Assembly: GCA_007922225.1 (NCBI GenBank)
Contig: ML679962.1
Coordinates: 30,611,563 to 30,675,562, forward strand
Source: Emydura subglobosa
Lineage: Eukaryota > Chordata > Testudines > Chelidae
Direction of reading: 5' to 3'
Length of the DNA stretch: 64,000 bases
A program made the position numbers and the translations under genes. Numbering within the stretch: position 1 is the first letter of the stretch; every line of letters begins with the position of its first letter. Below the pieces are notes generated by a model that was not told the origin of the DNA, made no database searches, and saw only the letters and a program-made list of their open reading frames with translations. This document shows positions 46,084 through 55,492 of this stretch, one piece after another.

Positions 46084-46380
46084 GAGCAGAGACTCCTGGC
46101 CAGGACTGTGAGGAGGACAGGGAGGCCACCCTGCTGCTGAATAGCTCCTGCTGAAAGGCACAGCTGTCACTGGAGCGAGTTAGCTGGGCTGTGACAGTGG
46201 AGCTTCCTAGGGTCCCTGCGCTGCCACAGTGCCAGGGAGCCCCGACCCCTGCTGTCATGGGAGTGAGTGAATGGGCAGAGCAGAGATCCCAGGCCATGAC
46301 TGTGAGGAGGAGGAAGAGGATGAGCCCCTGACTGCAGGGGAGGTCGCCCCGCTGCTGAATGACTCAGCAGCTCCTGCCCT
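46084..46380 (+). repeat. Imperfect direct repeat, two GC-rich units about 193 bp apart
   Basis: Unit 1 (46086-46155) has GCAGAGACTCCTGGCCAGGA, CTGTGAGGAGGACAGGGAGG and CTGCTGCTGAAT, AGCTCCTGCT. Unit 2 (46279-46376) has GCAGAGATCCCAGGCCATGA, CTGTGAGGAGGAGGAAGAGG, CCGCTGCTGAAT and AGCTCCTGCC in the same order. The match is interrupted by small insertions. Frames through it are not recognisable. Confidence 0.7.
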
Positions 46381-46389
46381 GCTCGGTGA

Positions 46390-47555
46390 TCCTAACTCCT
46401 GATGATCCGAACAAAATCCGGGTCTCCAGAGCTGGTGGGATAATCGGGAGCATGCTGCATCGCTTTTTCACTGTGAACTCATCTAAACAGCAAAACAGAA
46501 AAACGCCAATGAAGTGCTGACTGTACGGGGGAGGAGCCCAGGGACGCCTCCATTTTCAGAGTTCTCCACCGGTGCCCGCCCCATGTCATAGTAGTGCTTT
46601 TGACTATGGTCTCATAGTTACACTACAGGTGCCAATGCACACAGCTGTTCTTTCCATCACTTTACGTTGAGAGTACCCCGCGCGTGTCAGTGGCATACTG
46701 TAAACACCTTTCAAGCCTCATTGCAGTCTTCTCAGGCGCTGTCTTCCAAAATTAGCATCTGATACATTCCAGTCCAGAAGCAGAGCACAGCTACCTTCTA
46801 CTTCTCATTTTCTTTTTTTTTTTGCGTGATGCTGACTGTGTTTTTTAATGCAGAGGGGTTTTTTTAACAAAGAAGATATTATCCCCTTTCCATCCAATCC
46901 ACTTCCCCCATTAGTACTATTTTCAAAAATGTAGAGGCTCCTAATACAGCTGAGACCGTTCCACAGCTCTGCCTTTAATGGAGCGAGCAGACTGCGGTAA
47001 GAATGTGATGCTGCTCAGTAAATTTAATGACTTTATGAAGATAAATGTTTCCCTTCCAAAGCCCCTTCTTGTCAGAATACATTTAATACCGCCATTCCTT
47101 TGAGAACTAAATTCCTGCAGCACTTTGCAGCATATTAGCATGTTTTTCTCACCACATGAAATTGCACTTCAAGCAAGAAATAATAATGTTTCTGCATCCC
47201 CTTCTACGGTTTTATTACTGCCAATGAATAGGAGTAAATTAACTATTATGGCTAACATTATTCACAGGGACAAATTCCTAACTCATTTTACAGAGAATAA
47301 TAAATAACTGAATAAGTAAGATGCCTTTAATTTCACATGTGGATTATCAAAGATTTCTCTGTGTAGCAGGAAGCGGGCCGGTTGACTTTATAATGAAATA
47401 CAGCTATACAGGAAAAGTCAGACGTGTCAACTAATCTTCATCATTTTGTTCCATGAATGTGTAATGAATGTATTTTAATTACACATTGTTCCTGTAAAAC
47501 TAGGTGTCCCTTGTCTTGTTGTCTGTAGCTGCATATATGTGTTCAAATACTAATT
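46390..47555. other. No gene recognised; AT-rich, repeat-poor 46.8-47.5 kb
   Basis: 46395-46440 has TGATGATCCGAACAAAATCC, faintly like a mariner/Tigger-type end, unsupported otherwise. 46.8-47.5 kb carries no known repeat module; such stretches are candidates for conserved non-coding DNA, untested here. Confidence 0.4.
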
Positions 47556-47559
47556 TAGG

Positions 47560-47770
47560 CGGTAAGCCACATTTTGCTTTCAGTTGGCTGGGTGCAACTT
47601 TTATTCTTCTCCTTCTTCAGCTTCACCTTGTCCTGTCAATTGGGGATGGCAGCTCTTGTTTTTCATCTCTAAGCGTTCTTGTCAAGTGCGTCTTCCAAGT
47701 TGATGCCAATCTTCTTCATGTCCTCCTTCAATGTCTCAAGCCACCTTTTTCTGGGTCTTCATGGTCTTTG
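47560..47770 (-). mobile_element. Non-LTR retrotransposon ORF 3' fragment
   Basis: On the minus strand the segment 47620-47768 translates to RPRKRWLETLKEDMKKIG followed by INLEDALDKN, then stops. A Pro/Arg-rich (R)PRKRW block followed by an amphipathic 'EDMKxxGxxxEDAxDR' stretch is typical of the extreme C-terminus of RTE-like LINE proteins. The fragment is short, with two or more stops after DKN. A long hairpin begins immediately beyond it (47771). Confidence 0.65.
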
Positions 47771-47933
47771 TTCCATGATTACTAACTCTTGTACTCTTGG
47801 GCCAACATATCCCACATTTCATTGTCTCACATGACCCCATCTACCTCAGTCGATGATTTCTCACCTGGGTCATGTAAGACAATGAGAGGCAGGGTATGTT
47901 GGCCAGAGAGTACAAGAGCTACTAGTCATGCAA
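47771..47933. repeat. 163-bp inverted repeat (hairpin), MITE-like
   Basis: The left arm (47771-47837) has ATGATTACTAACTCTTGTAC, GGCCAACATATCCCACATTT and CATTGTCTCACATGACCC. The right arm (47867-47933) is its inverse: GGGTCATGTAAGACAATGAG, GGTATGTTGGCCAGAGAG and GTACAAGAGCTACTAGTCAT. The arms are about 67 bp with roughly 80-85% pairing and a loop of about 29 bases. It may be a MITE, or an inverted duplication formed inside the neighbouring LINE remnant. No target duplication was identified. Confidence 0.8.
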
Positions 47934-47959
47934 CAAAGTTGAGTGCAACTTTCATTCAA

Positions 47960-48180
47960 GGTAACAATATATAGTTCATTTCATTCATAGATCTCAAAGT
48001 GCTTTGACAAGGGAGGGAAAGTATCATTGCCCCAATTTTACAGTGGCAGAAGCTGAGGTGCAGATGGGTGGAATACCTTGCAGAAGGTTACATAGCTGGT
48101 CAAAGCCAGAGATGGAAATAGAACACAGAATCTCCTGACTCCCAGTCTAGTGCACTATCATCATAACCATATTGTATCAC
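47960..48180 (-). mobile_element. MIR-like CORE-SINE
   Basis: Reversed on the plus strand: GATCTCAAAGTGCTTTGACA, CCCCAATTTTACAGTGGCAG, GCAGAAGGTTACATAGCTGG, TCTCCTGACTCCCAGTCTAG, GTGCACTATCATCATAACCA. Core and head are present. Confidence 0.83.
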
Positions 48181-48185
48181 TTGAT

Positions 48186-48533
48186 ATTAGAGGTGGTTGA
48201 AACAGTAGAATAAAAAAAATAATGAAACATTTTAAAATTTGGAAGTTGCTGTTCATTTAGTGGGATTTGAAGTGGACTCTTTTTTCAATAAAAAAAATCA
48301 AAAATTTTCTCAAAACCATCAGTAAAATTGTTGTCAAAATTAACATTTTTTTTTGGTTTATCAAGAATGGATTCTATAACATTTTTGATTTTAAGAAAAA
48401 GTTCAGAAAAATTTTTCAAAACTGAAAAAAACTGGGAAAGTCTACATTTGTCCATGAAATGTTTCATTTCTAAAAAAGGCCATTTTTTTAAATGAAAAAT
48501 CTTTTAATTCAGGAAGTTTTGACTAGCTCTTAT
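48186..48533. repeat. AT-rich MITE ('AGCTGGTTGAAA...TTTTGACTAGCTCT' family)
   Basis: The left end AGAGGTGGTTGAAACAG and the right end (AAGAGCTAGTCAAAACTTCC on the other strand) are the inverted termini. The interior is repeated AAAATTTT/GAAAAATTTTTCA motifs. Open frames are chance. Confidence 0.7.
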
Positions 48534-49077
48534 TGATATAACTGGAGTTCCATACCTATTCAAGGGCAGTATTTGGTACAATGTGCCGGCATGTTTACTT
48601 TTATTTTAGGATTATTAGATTTTAACGCTAATCTCGATTTCTGTTTCACTCTAAGTATATATATAATATACACATATACAAATGTGTACACACATAAAGG
48701 CAGCTGGAAAGAAGCATTCATGGCCATTGCTGCTATATGATCATCTAACTGCATATGGGGATCCAGAAACTCCTCTCAGAAGGTGAAACTGAGAGCAGAT
48801 GGCAGACACCTGTCCTCAGTTTAGTGGGTGAGATCTCATCCTCACCATATCTTCTAGTTGCTTCCCCCAATCTACCAGCAGCATCTCATCCTATCCAGAT
48901 TGGTTGGTCTCATTTCCCACTGGGCTCAGACCTTCAGGGTTTTGTGTAACACCTCTATCCTATTAGGTGTTTGCCCGTGGGGTAAAGGTTATTGAGACTC
49001 TTGTGTATGTAGGTTTGTGGGGAGGATGGCATTTTTGTTGACGCTGGTATCTCTTGTGTGTATCCTCTTAATGGTTT
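48534..49077. other. No gene recognised
   Basis: A short alternating AT/AC tract lies at 48655-48697 (ATATATATAATATACACATA). Nothing else. Confidence 0.5.
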
Positions 49078-49078
49078 T

Positions 49079-49275
49079 GGGCCCAATTTATAGAGGTATT
49101 TAGATGCCTAACAGTGCAGATAGACACGTGGTGGGATTGTCAAATGGGCCTAAGCAGGTTTTCATTGAAAGTCAATGGGAGTTGAGTGCTTAGCCTGCCT
49201 AAGTCCTTTTGAAAATCTCAGTAGGCACCTATCAACATCTTGAGGTGCATAAGCATCTTCGAAAACCTGGCCCTC
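49079..49275. repeat. Palindromic repeat ('TTAGGTGCCTAA' family), nearly complete
   Basis: The left arm GGTATTTAGATGCCTAACAG and the right arm TTGAGGTGCATAAGCATCTT flank a core with AAAGTCAATGGGAGTTGAGT and GCCTAAGTCCTTTTGAAAAT. Ends GGGCCCAATTT and CCTGGCCCT are inverted matches. Relatives: 55334-55492, 59709-59812, 60398-60510. Confidence 0.7.
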
Positions 49276-50811
49276 TGTATATGTGATAGGCACATCATAC
49301 ATTTAAAAGCACACATATCAATAAATTGTCGCAGGTGCCAACTTGGTTTTTCATTTTATTCCCAGATATACAGACATAGGATGCATGCTCTGGTTTGGAA
49401 AAATATAAAAAACCCTCCTTGAATCTTTGCCTTTTTCTCTACCCACACCTGAATCTTGGGTCAGGTTTCTCTTGTGTTCCGAGTAGTTGTTTTCACTTCC
49501 AGTCTCTGGCTTGGACCAGAAATTGATGTGCCAGAATACTGGAATAAGTATTTCCTGTTATAATTGGAAGACGAATGGCGGGAAATTACATGACAGAACC
49601 TCTTCTCATGGGAGAACAATTCTCTACCCAGGCAGAGGACCAGCGCATTTCCTAAGTACCACTAAATTCAACTTAAACCCTACTTGAAGGGCTTAAATGG
49701 GATTTAGCTGGTGCAGGAATGAATTTCATCCAGGATTTCCAGCTCAGTTCAGCAGACGCTACAGGTTCAAATAAGTTCACATAAACTTTTTCAGCGCTTA
49801 TCGGAACTGAGCCTTCTTAGGTTTGCTCATCATTATAGCACAGGCCTCAAAGTGATATGACCAGTATAGTGATTGTCTGGCTCCATAATATAGCTCCTAG
49901 AAGAAACGTTTCAGCATTTTTTGGTGATTTAATGCAGTTTTAATGGCTTAAACATAATTTTCACATATACATTTTTCTTAGAGCGCTTTGACATCAAATT
50001 GCTAAACGCGCAGGTTAGCTGGCATAAAACGGAGCTCCATTGAAGTCAGGAGAATGAAACTGATTTACACCTGCTCTTGATTTGGCCCACCCCGACAGTC
50101 TTGAACATTTAGGATCTTCTTTTTTTTACATGAAAGCTTCTCATAAGCTAGAAGCTCACTTCCAGGAATTTCAGCATTCTCTAAGAGCACCACTTATACG
50201 GTTCATAGTCCATTTTACAGTCTCTGTAATATTTCACAAAGTTCTAAAACAGGGCCAGGCATGCTTCCTGGCCCTTAAAAAGGCACGTGTGTTTGTGCGT
50301 CCGTGCGTGCATGTGTGTAATATTTGCAATCAATCCTTTCTAAATGCTTGCTTGGTACACTCTGGCGCTTTTTGGATAAAATTAGGAGATGCAATGAAGA
50401 CCATCTAGGTACACTGATTTTTTTTTCTTCCAATAGTTGTACATTCCTTTAGTTCACTTTAAAAAACAAATAAAATAACAAAATGGTGAAGTGTATTTTA
50501 GTTATTAGCAGAATTAAACTGGATGGAAATACAAATAGTCTCCAGTACCTATTTGTAATACCTAAAATACCATACTTCTTCCAAAGGCACCAAAGCCAGG
50601 AAATGAAGATCACTAGGTCTCCAAACTATGTCAAATATAGGTCAGAGCCTGTAATGATGCCTGCACAGAGACATGCTATTAAGCCTCTGGATAGGCAGAG
50701 GGGTCCAACCACACAGATCCAGTTGCAGGATCTGATCCTAGATGTGCAATATTTGTAAATGTCGGTATTATCCATATGATACAAGATCAACAATTTTAGG
50801 TCACTTACTAT
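49276..50811. other. No gene recognised
   Basis: A MITE fragment is at 50013-50093 (GTTAGCTGGCATAAAACGGA ... ACTGATTTACACCTGC ... TTTGGCCC). Frames of about 90-108 codons near 50.1-50.75 kb have no recognisable domain. Confidence 0.45.
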
Positions 50812-51410
50812 CTTTGGGGTTGGGTTTCATAGGCTGTAAGGCGAGATGGGACATCATGATCATCCAGTCTGACCTCCTGCATATCGCAGGGCACAGAACC
50901 TCACCCACCCACTCCAGTAATAATCCTCTGAGATACTGACTTCCTCAGATCTTGATTTAAGACTTCAAGTTACAGAGAATCCACCATTTATTCTAGTTCA
51001 AACCAGCATGTGACCAAGGCTCCATGCTCGTAGGAAGGCGAAAAAACCCCAGGGTCTCTGCTAATCTGACCTGGGGCAAAATTCCTTCCTGACCCCCAAA
51101 TATAGCAATCAGTTAGACTCTGAGCATGTGGGTGAGACTCACTAGCTAGACATCAGGAAAATAATTCTCTGTAGTAACTCAAAGCCCTTTGTCTTTAGTG
51201 TCCCATCTCTGGCCATTGGAGATATTTGCTAATAGCAGTGGTGGATGGACCATATGCCATTGTAGGCTGTCTCATCATACCATCCCCACTATAAATTTGT
51301 CAAGCTCAATCTTGAAAACAATTTAGGATTTTGCTCCTACTGCTCCGCATGGAAGGCTGTTCCAGAACTTCACTTCTTAATGCGTTATAGGTGAAGTCTC
51401 TGTACTTCCT
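50812..51410 (-). mobile_element. CR1 LINE fragment, about 600 bp
   Basis: Plus strand (reverse of the element) reads in the order expected: ATCATCCAGTCTGACCTCCT, CCCACCCACTCCAGTAATAA, GGGGCAAAATTCCTTCCTGA, CCTGGCCATTGGAGAT-like sequence, ACCATATGCCATTGTAGGCT, and CATGGAAGGCTGTTCCAGAA. These are the 3' UTR and end of ORF2 of a turtle-type CR1. The terminal TCATAGA repeats are not clearly present at 50.81 kb, so the exact end may be lost. Confidence 0.88.
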
Positions 51411-51520
51411 CTTTTGTGTGATTTAGAGCCCTTAATATTATTTTAATGTCATTTTAAATTTAATTTCTGTATTTTAAGAAATATTAGCCTGGAAATGTCT
51501 ATTTTCTGTTATCGTCATAA

Positions 51521-51825
51521 TTAGAGCTATTTGAAAATTTTCCATAAACACCTTTTTTTTTCCAATGGAAAATTTGGTTTTTGACCGAGCAAAAAATTTT
51601 TGTGGAAAAATGTTTTCCACAAAAATTTTTAATTTTTCTTGGAAAACAGAAAAACCATAAATTTTCTGCTGAATTCAGCGTGACTTTGTTTGTTTATTTG
51701 CTTGTTTGTTTCCACAAAAATTGGTTTTTGTTTTCAGTTGCAAAAAACTGGATTTTCATTGGCTCAACCAAATGTCGACTTTTTCCTCAGAGGGGAAACA
51801 TGTTTTCCAACCACCTCTAGTCTTA
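51521..51825. repeat. AT-rich MITE with inverted ends
   Basis: Left TAGAGCTATTTGAAAATTTT and right (TAGAGGTGGTTGGAAAACAT on the other strand) are inverted termini of the same family as 48186-48533. The centre has AAAAATTTTTGTGGAAAAAT mirrored by TTTTCCACAAAAATTTTT, which makes a perfect internal stem. Confidence 0.75.
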
Positions 51826-52314
51826 ATGATTTTTTCATCTGTATCTTGACAGTCTTGTTACATGTAACCTTATCAGAATCTTCTGATAAAAATTACTGTA
51901 AATTCTCCATTAGGAAGAAGTGCTGCTAGTAATCTATATAACAGCATGTTGTGTTTGGTGTAGCTTCCTCACATTGTGAATAGACCATCACTGTCTTCCA
52001 CTGGATGGAATGTCACATCTGCTCAAAGGTATCTGATCATGTTACCCTTTAGTGACCACAGCCTGTGGAAGCTCTAAGACCTAATACATGTAACAAAATG
52101 CGTCTGCATTCAGACACTGTGATCACCAGCAGAGATAGAACCATGAGCCTTCAGCTCCCAGCGCTTTTCTGCTTGCGGGAAAGGAGAACTCCTTTAGTTG
52201 TGAGAAAGTACTAGGGCTGCTACAGTCAGTGGATGAGTCACTAGAGGGAGTCATGATCACACGCTACGGGCCAGTGTGTTGCACAAACATGACTTGTTGC
52301 TGGGTTAAATAATA
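51826..52314. other. No gene recognised
   Basis: No supported feature. Confidence 0.5.
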
Positions 52315-52322
52315 CATTATAG

Positions 52323-52544
52323 CAAGGGTGGCCAAAATTACTGACACCCCCCACCCCGAGACCTCCTTCCCCATGGGCAGAATCCTCTAGCCTCACTGCA
52401 CTGCCGCAGGGCAGAAGCTACAAGCTCCCTGCTCTGGTCTGGTAGGTGGAGAATGGGGGGAGGGGGAATAGGGGGCTCCGTGAGCCACACTTTATCTGTA
52501 AAAGAGCTGCATTTGGCTCACGAGTCGCAGTTTGGCCACCCCTG
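52323..52544. mobile_element. 222-bp non-autonomous hAT element with exact 8-bp target duplication
   Basis: The left end CAAGGGTGGCCAAAA and the right end (CAGGGGTGGCCAAACTGC on the other strand) are inverted repeats. The flanks are the same 8-mer CATTATAG (52315-52322 and 52545-52552). The body includes GTGAGCCACACTTTATCT and AGCTGCATTTGGCTCACGAG near the right end, characteristic of this amniote hAT MITE. Non-coding. Confidence 0.94.
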
Positions 52545-52552
52545 CATTATAG

Positions 52553-53616
52553 TATTAGTGCTAAAGTTCTTCCTTGTTTCTGTTAGTCACATTTTTGTGC
52601 TTCCCCCCCGCTCTGTGTTTCTGTACAAAAACTGTTGTAAATTAAACAGTTACTTCTCTTCCTTTGGCTTCAAAGCATCAGAGACATATGCAAGCCCATT
52701 ACCTTTGATGGTGACACTGATTTCCTGTTAGAATACATGTTTTGGTGCGGCTACATCCTGCACCAGTTGAATCTGAAGTAGAGGAATTGTAACATGAGGA
52801 GAGCGATTAAAATGCAGCCCAGAGCTCTGAGCAATTGAAATGACAGCAAAGTTTCATCCGTTTATTAGGTTAGCTCTGTTTCTGATGAAATACTATTAGC
52901 GATTTATGAAGAAGGAGAGTAGGACTTTGAAATGTAATATCTGTCAATTAAATCTGAAAATTTTAATATAAAACACTTTTTTTATTGAATAACTTCTATT
53001 AAAACTCCAAATTTAGTCAACAAGGTCAGACTCTCTCAACCTTGGGTATCCCCTTGCATTGAAGAGACAGCAGTTACAACTGACAGCAGTTTAGCTGGGG
53101 GGCTCTATTCTAGCAGGAGATAATAGATTTAGAGAAGGTCTTAAGAACAGAAAAGTGAGGAGTTAAATCAGTCTTGTGCTAGGTAAAGAGAATTACCACA
53201 TTAGAGATGGCTACAGTCGTCAGGGAAACTTTGCTTTTGCTGATGTTCAGAACATGGGCTTTTTTAAAATGATCAGCTATACTCTGTGGGGACCACTGTG
53301 GCCAAAGATGTGTAAAAATTGCCTAGTAAAATATGCGAGGATATATATTCCTTTCAAATGGAGATTGCGAACAATGGTCCGGTGTCTTGTTGTGTTGTTC
53401 AACTTTGTATCTTATTCAAAGATACATTATGTCTCTTGCTATGTATTTATACTGTGCAAGGTACAATGGGGATTTAATATTATTTGGAGCATCTAAGTGT
53501 GACTGTGATATATATAAGACTAATAGTAAAGAAATAGTGAAACCCAGGTCACCGTCTCTCCTTCCAAAATATGGAGCATAAACTATGCCTGCCATGTCAT
53601 ATTGGAATCATTCATT
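52553..53616. other. No gene recognised
   Basis: A 106-codon plus frame at 53176-53496 has no recognisable domain. AT-rich; no repeat identified. Confidence 0.45.
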
Positions 53617-53791
53617 GGCAACTGTCAATCCAAATTGGATCATGGTGGTGCCATTGTTTAAAACAAAGGTAGCAACAATTTTTTTGTCATAATCATTATT
53701 GTAATTACCAGGTTAGGCGGTTTACCATAGTTTTTACTGCAGTCACTCATGAGATCACCATTCTGGATCAGACCAATATTCTATCTAATCC
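53617..53791 (+). repeat. Direct repeat copy 1 of a ~180-bp pair
   Basis: Begins TGGCAACTGTCAATCC and ends TTCTATCTAATCCTGT. It matches copy 2 (54525-54705) at about 92% by eye (about 14 differences in 180). It lies about 50 bp upstream of the LTR-like segment. The end resembles a turtle repeat module that continues in copy 2 as GCCTCTGAGAGTGTCCAGTG. Confidence 0.85.
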
Positions 53792-53838
53792 TGTTGCGTT
53801 GAGAATATGTTCCCTATTCCTTGGGTAAAATCCTAAGT

Positions 53839-54469
53839 GTGGGAATTATTATGTTAATTAAGTGAAATGTTTAAGCTGACCGCCATTTTTAAATGGCGAA
53901 AGAACAACTAGGACTCCATCTTGGAGGTGTTCTTCCCCAGTGGTTCCCGCCCTTTCTGGGAAAAAGGCAGGAAAGGTAAGGTGGAAAGGCGTGTGATCTG
54001 CCTGGCAACAGGACTCTATAAATTGTAGCAAGCCAGTGAGCTCGGGGCTGTCTGCTGTAGAGGCAGCAAGGTGTCGTCACGCACAGGAGTCGCTGGGAGA
54101 AGAAGGGAAGTCTCTAGGAAGAACATCTCGGATAACCCCCACACAAAAAGATCAGCATACCTACCTGCAGTGGTTCCTGAGTCCATCAGCAGATCCTGAG
54201 TTCCTGGCTCATCATCCTGGGAGTCATGAACAATGCCCCAGGAGGGTGAAGAAAGACCTTGATTAGTTCTTATTAACTTTGGGCCTGGGTAGTTTAGGTT
54301 TAAGTTGGGAAAGAATCTGGAGTTAAGCTCCACCTTGTTAAATCCCCGAGTGACCCCTCTTTTGTTATTTGCCCCCTGAATAAATTGTTCCCTGTTTTGC
54401 TTTATTCTGAGTTTTGGCATTTAGCCACCTGACCACTCCGACGATAGACGCGGAAGGGGGACCTAGACA
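53839..54469 (+). mobile_element. LTR-like element (about 630 bp)
   Basis: Begins TGTGGGAATTATTATG and ends GGACCTAGACA, a TG...CA block. It contains a TATA-like CTCTATAAATTG at about 54013-54024 and a polyadenylation signal GAATAAATTG at about 54378-54387, with T-rich/GTTTTGC sequence after it, in the order U3-R-U5 of a plus-strand LTR. No clear primer-binding site follows (next bases ACTTATTTTT and a G-run), and no gag/pol is seen. No target duplication was confirmed. The 134-codon antisense frame is not taken as a gene. Confidence 0.5.
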
Positions 54470-54524
54470 CTTATTTTTTTAATTGTTGGCGGGGGGGTTA
54501 GGTGTCTCCCATAGAATCCCGTTT

Positions 54525-54751
54525 TGGCAACTGTCAATCCAAACTGGATGATGGTGGTGCCATTGTTTAAAACAAAGGTAGCAACAATATTTTTGGTCAT
54601 AATCATTATTATAATTAACAGTTTAGGCAGTTTACCATATTTTTTACTGCAGTCACTCATGAGATCACCATTCCGGAACAGACCGATCTTCTATCTAATC
54701 CAGTATCTAGCCTCTGAGAGTGTCCAGTGCTGGATGGTTAAGAAGATGTAA
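54525..54751 (+). repeat. Direct repeat copy 2, extended
   Basis: TGGCAACTGTCAATCC to CTTCTATCTAATCCAG repeats copy 1, then it continues into CTAGCCTCTGAGAGTGTC and CAGTGCTGGATGG, a module often seen at the ends of turtle CR1-related repeats. An open frame here (75 codons) is accidental. Confidence 0.85.
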
Positions 54752-55205
54752 ATGTGCCAAAGTGTTCCTAATTGTGTGACGTTACACTTGGGGGAACGAG
54801 ATGAAATATGGGCCACCCCTGTATTTGTACTACAAATTATGATGCAACATATAAAGTAATTTCAGATCATTATTCATGTTGACAGAATGAGTTAATTACA
54901 GAACGACAGCATTAAAAGCCACAGGCACCTTCTTTTCTTGTTAGCACTCATGACAGGCCCCAGACTGACAGCACTGGAAATAGAAGTCCTCACTTTATCA
55001 ACACCATGGGCAATGGCTGCCCCACAATAACTCAGTAATGTATCTCAACCCTGACCCGGAGGGGCCATGTTTAGAAGGGAGAGGATAATTCATTCTCTGT
55101 ATCTGTTCAGTCCTTGTCCTAGGACCAGGGGCAGCAAGTGGGACGTAGACACCAGAAGACCATCAGTTCAAATGTCACATGCACCTCCCAGGAAGCACTA
55201 AGACC
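54752..55205. other. No gene recognised
   Basis: No supported feature. Confidence 0.5.
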
Positions 55206-55210
55206 TAATG

Positions 55211-55281
55211 GGTGAAATCCTGGCCCCATTGAAGTCAATGGGAGTTTTGTCATTGACTTCAGTGGGTGCAGGAGCTCACCC
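55211..55281. repeat. 71-bp palindromic repeat
   Basis: GGTGAAATCCTGGCCCCATT with GAAGTCAATGGGAG on the left pairs with CATTGACTTCAGTGGGTGCA and GGAGCTCACCC on the right. Same family as 14004-14071. Confidence 0.82.
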
Positions 55282-55333
55282 AGTGTCTGAGCATAATTAG
55301 ATTTGTCCCGCTGACTTAACGGTCAAAGAACTC

Positions 55334-55492
55334 AGGGCCAAAGATGCAGAAGTTGCCTAGTGTGAATTTCAAAAGTGTCTAAGCAGGTTAGGAGCCTAAC
55401 TTCCCTTGAAAGATTAAATGCTGTTGAAAATCCCAGTAAGTGTCTATCTGCATCTTTAGGTTCCTAAAGACCTTTGAAAACCTGACCCTAAG
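55334..55492. repeat. Palindromic repeat ('TTAGGTGCCTAA' family)
   Basis: Has TCAAAAGTGTCTAAGCAGGT, TTAGGAGCCTAACTTCCC, then GTGTCTATCTGCATCTTTAG and GTTCCTAAAGACCTTTGAAA, arranged as degenerate inverted arms. Compare 49079-49275. Confidence 0.65.

Noticed and set aside
54016..54420. 134-codon minus-strand ORF
   Set aside because: It is antisense to the LTR-like segment with its TATA and poly(A) signals; no domain seen.
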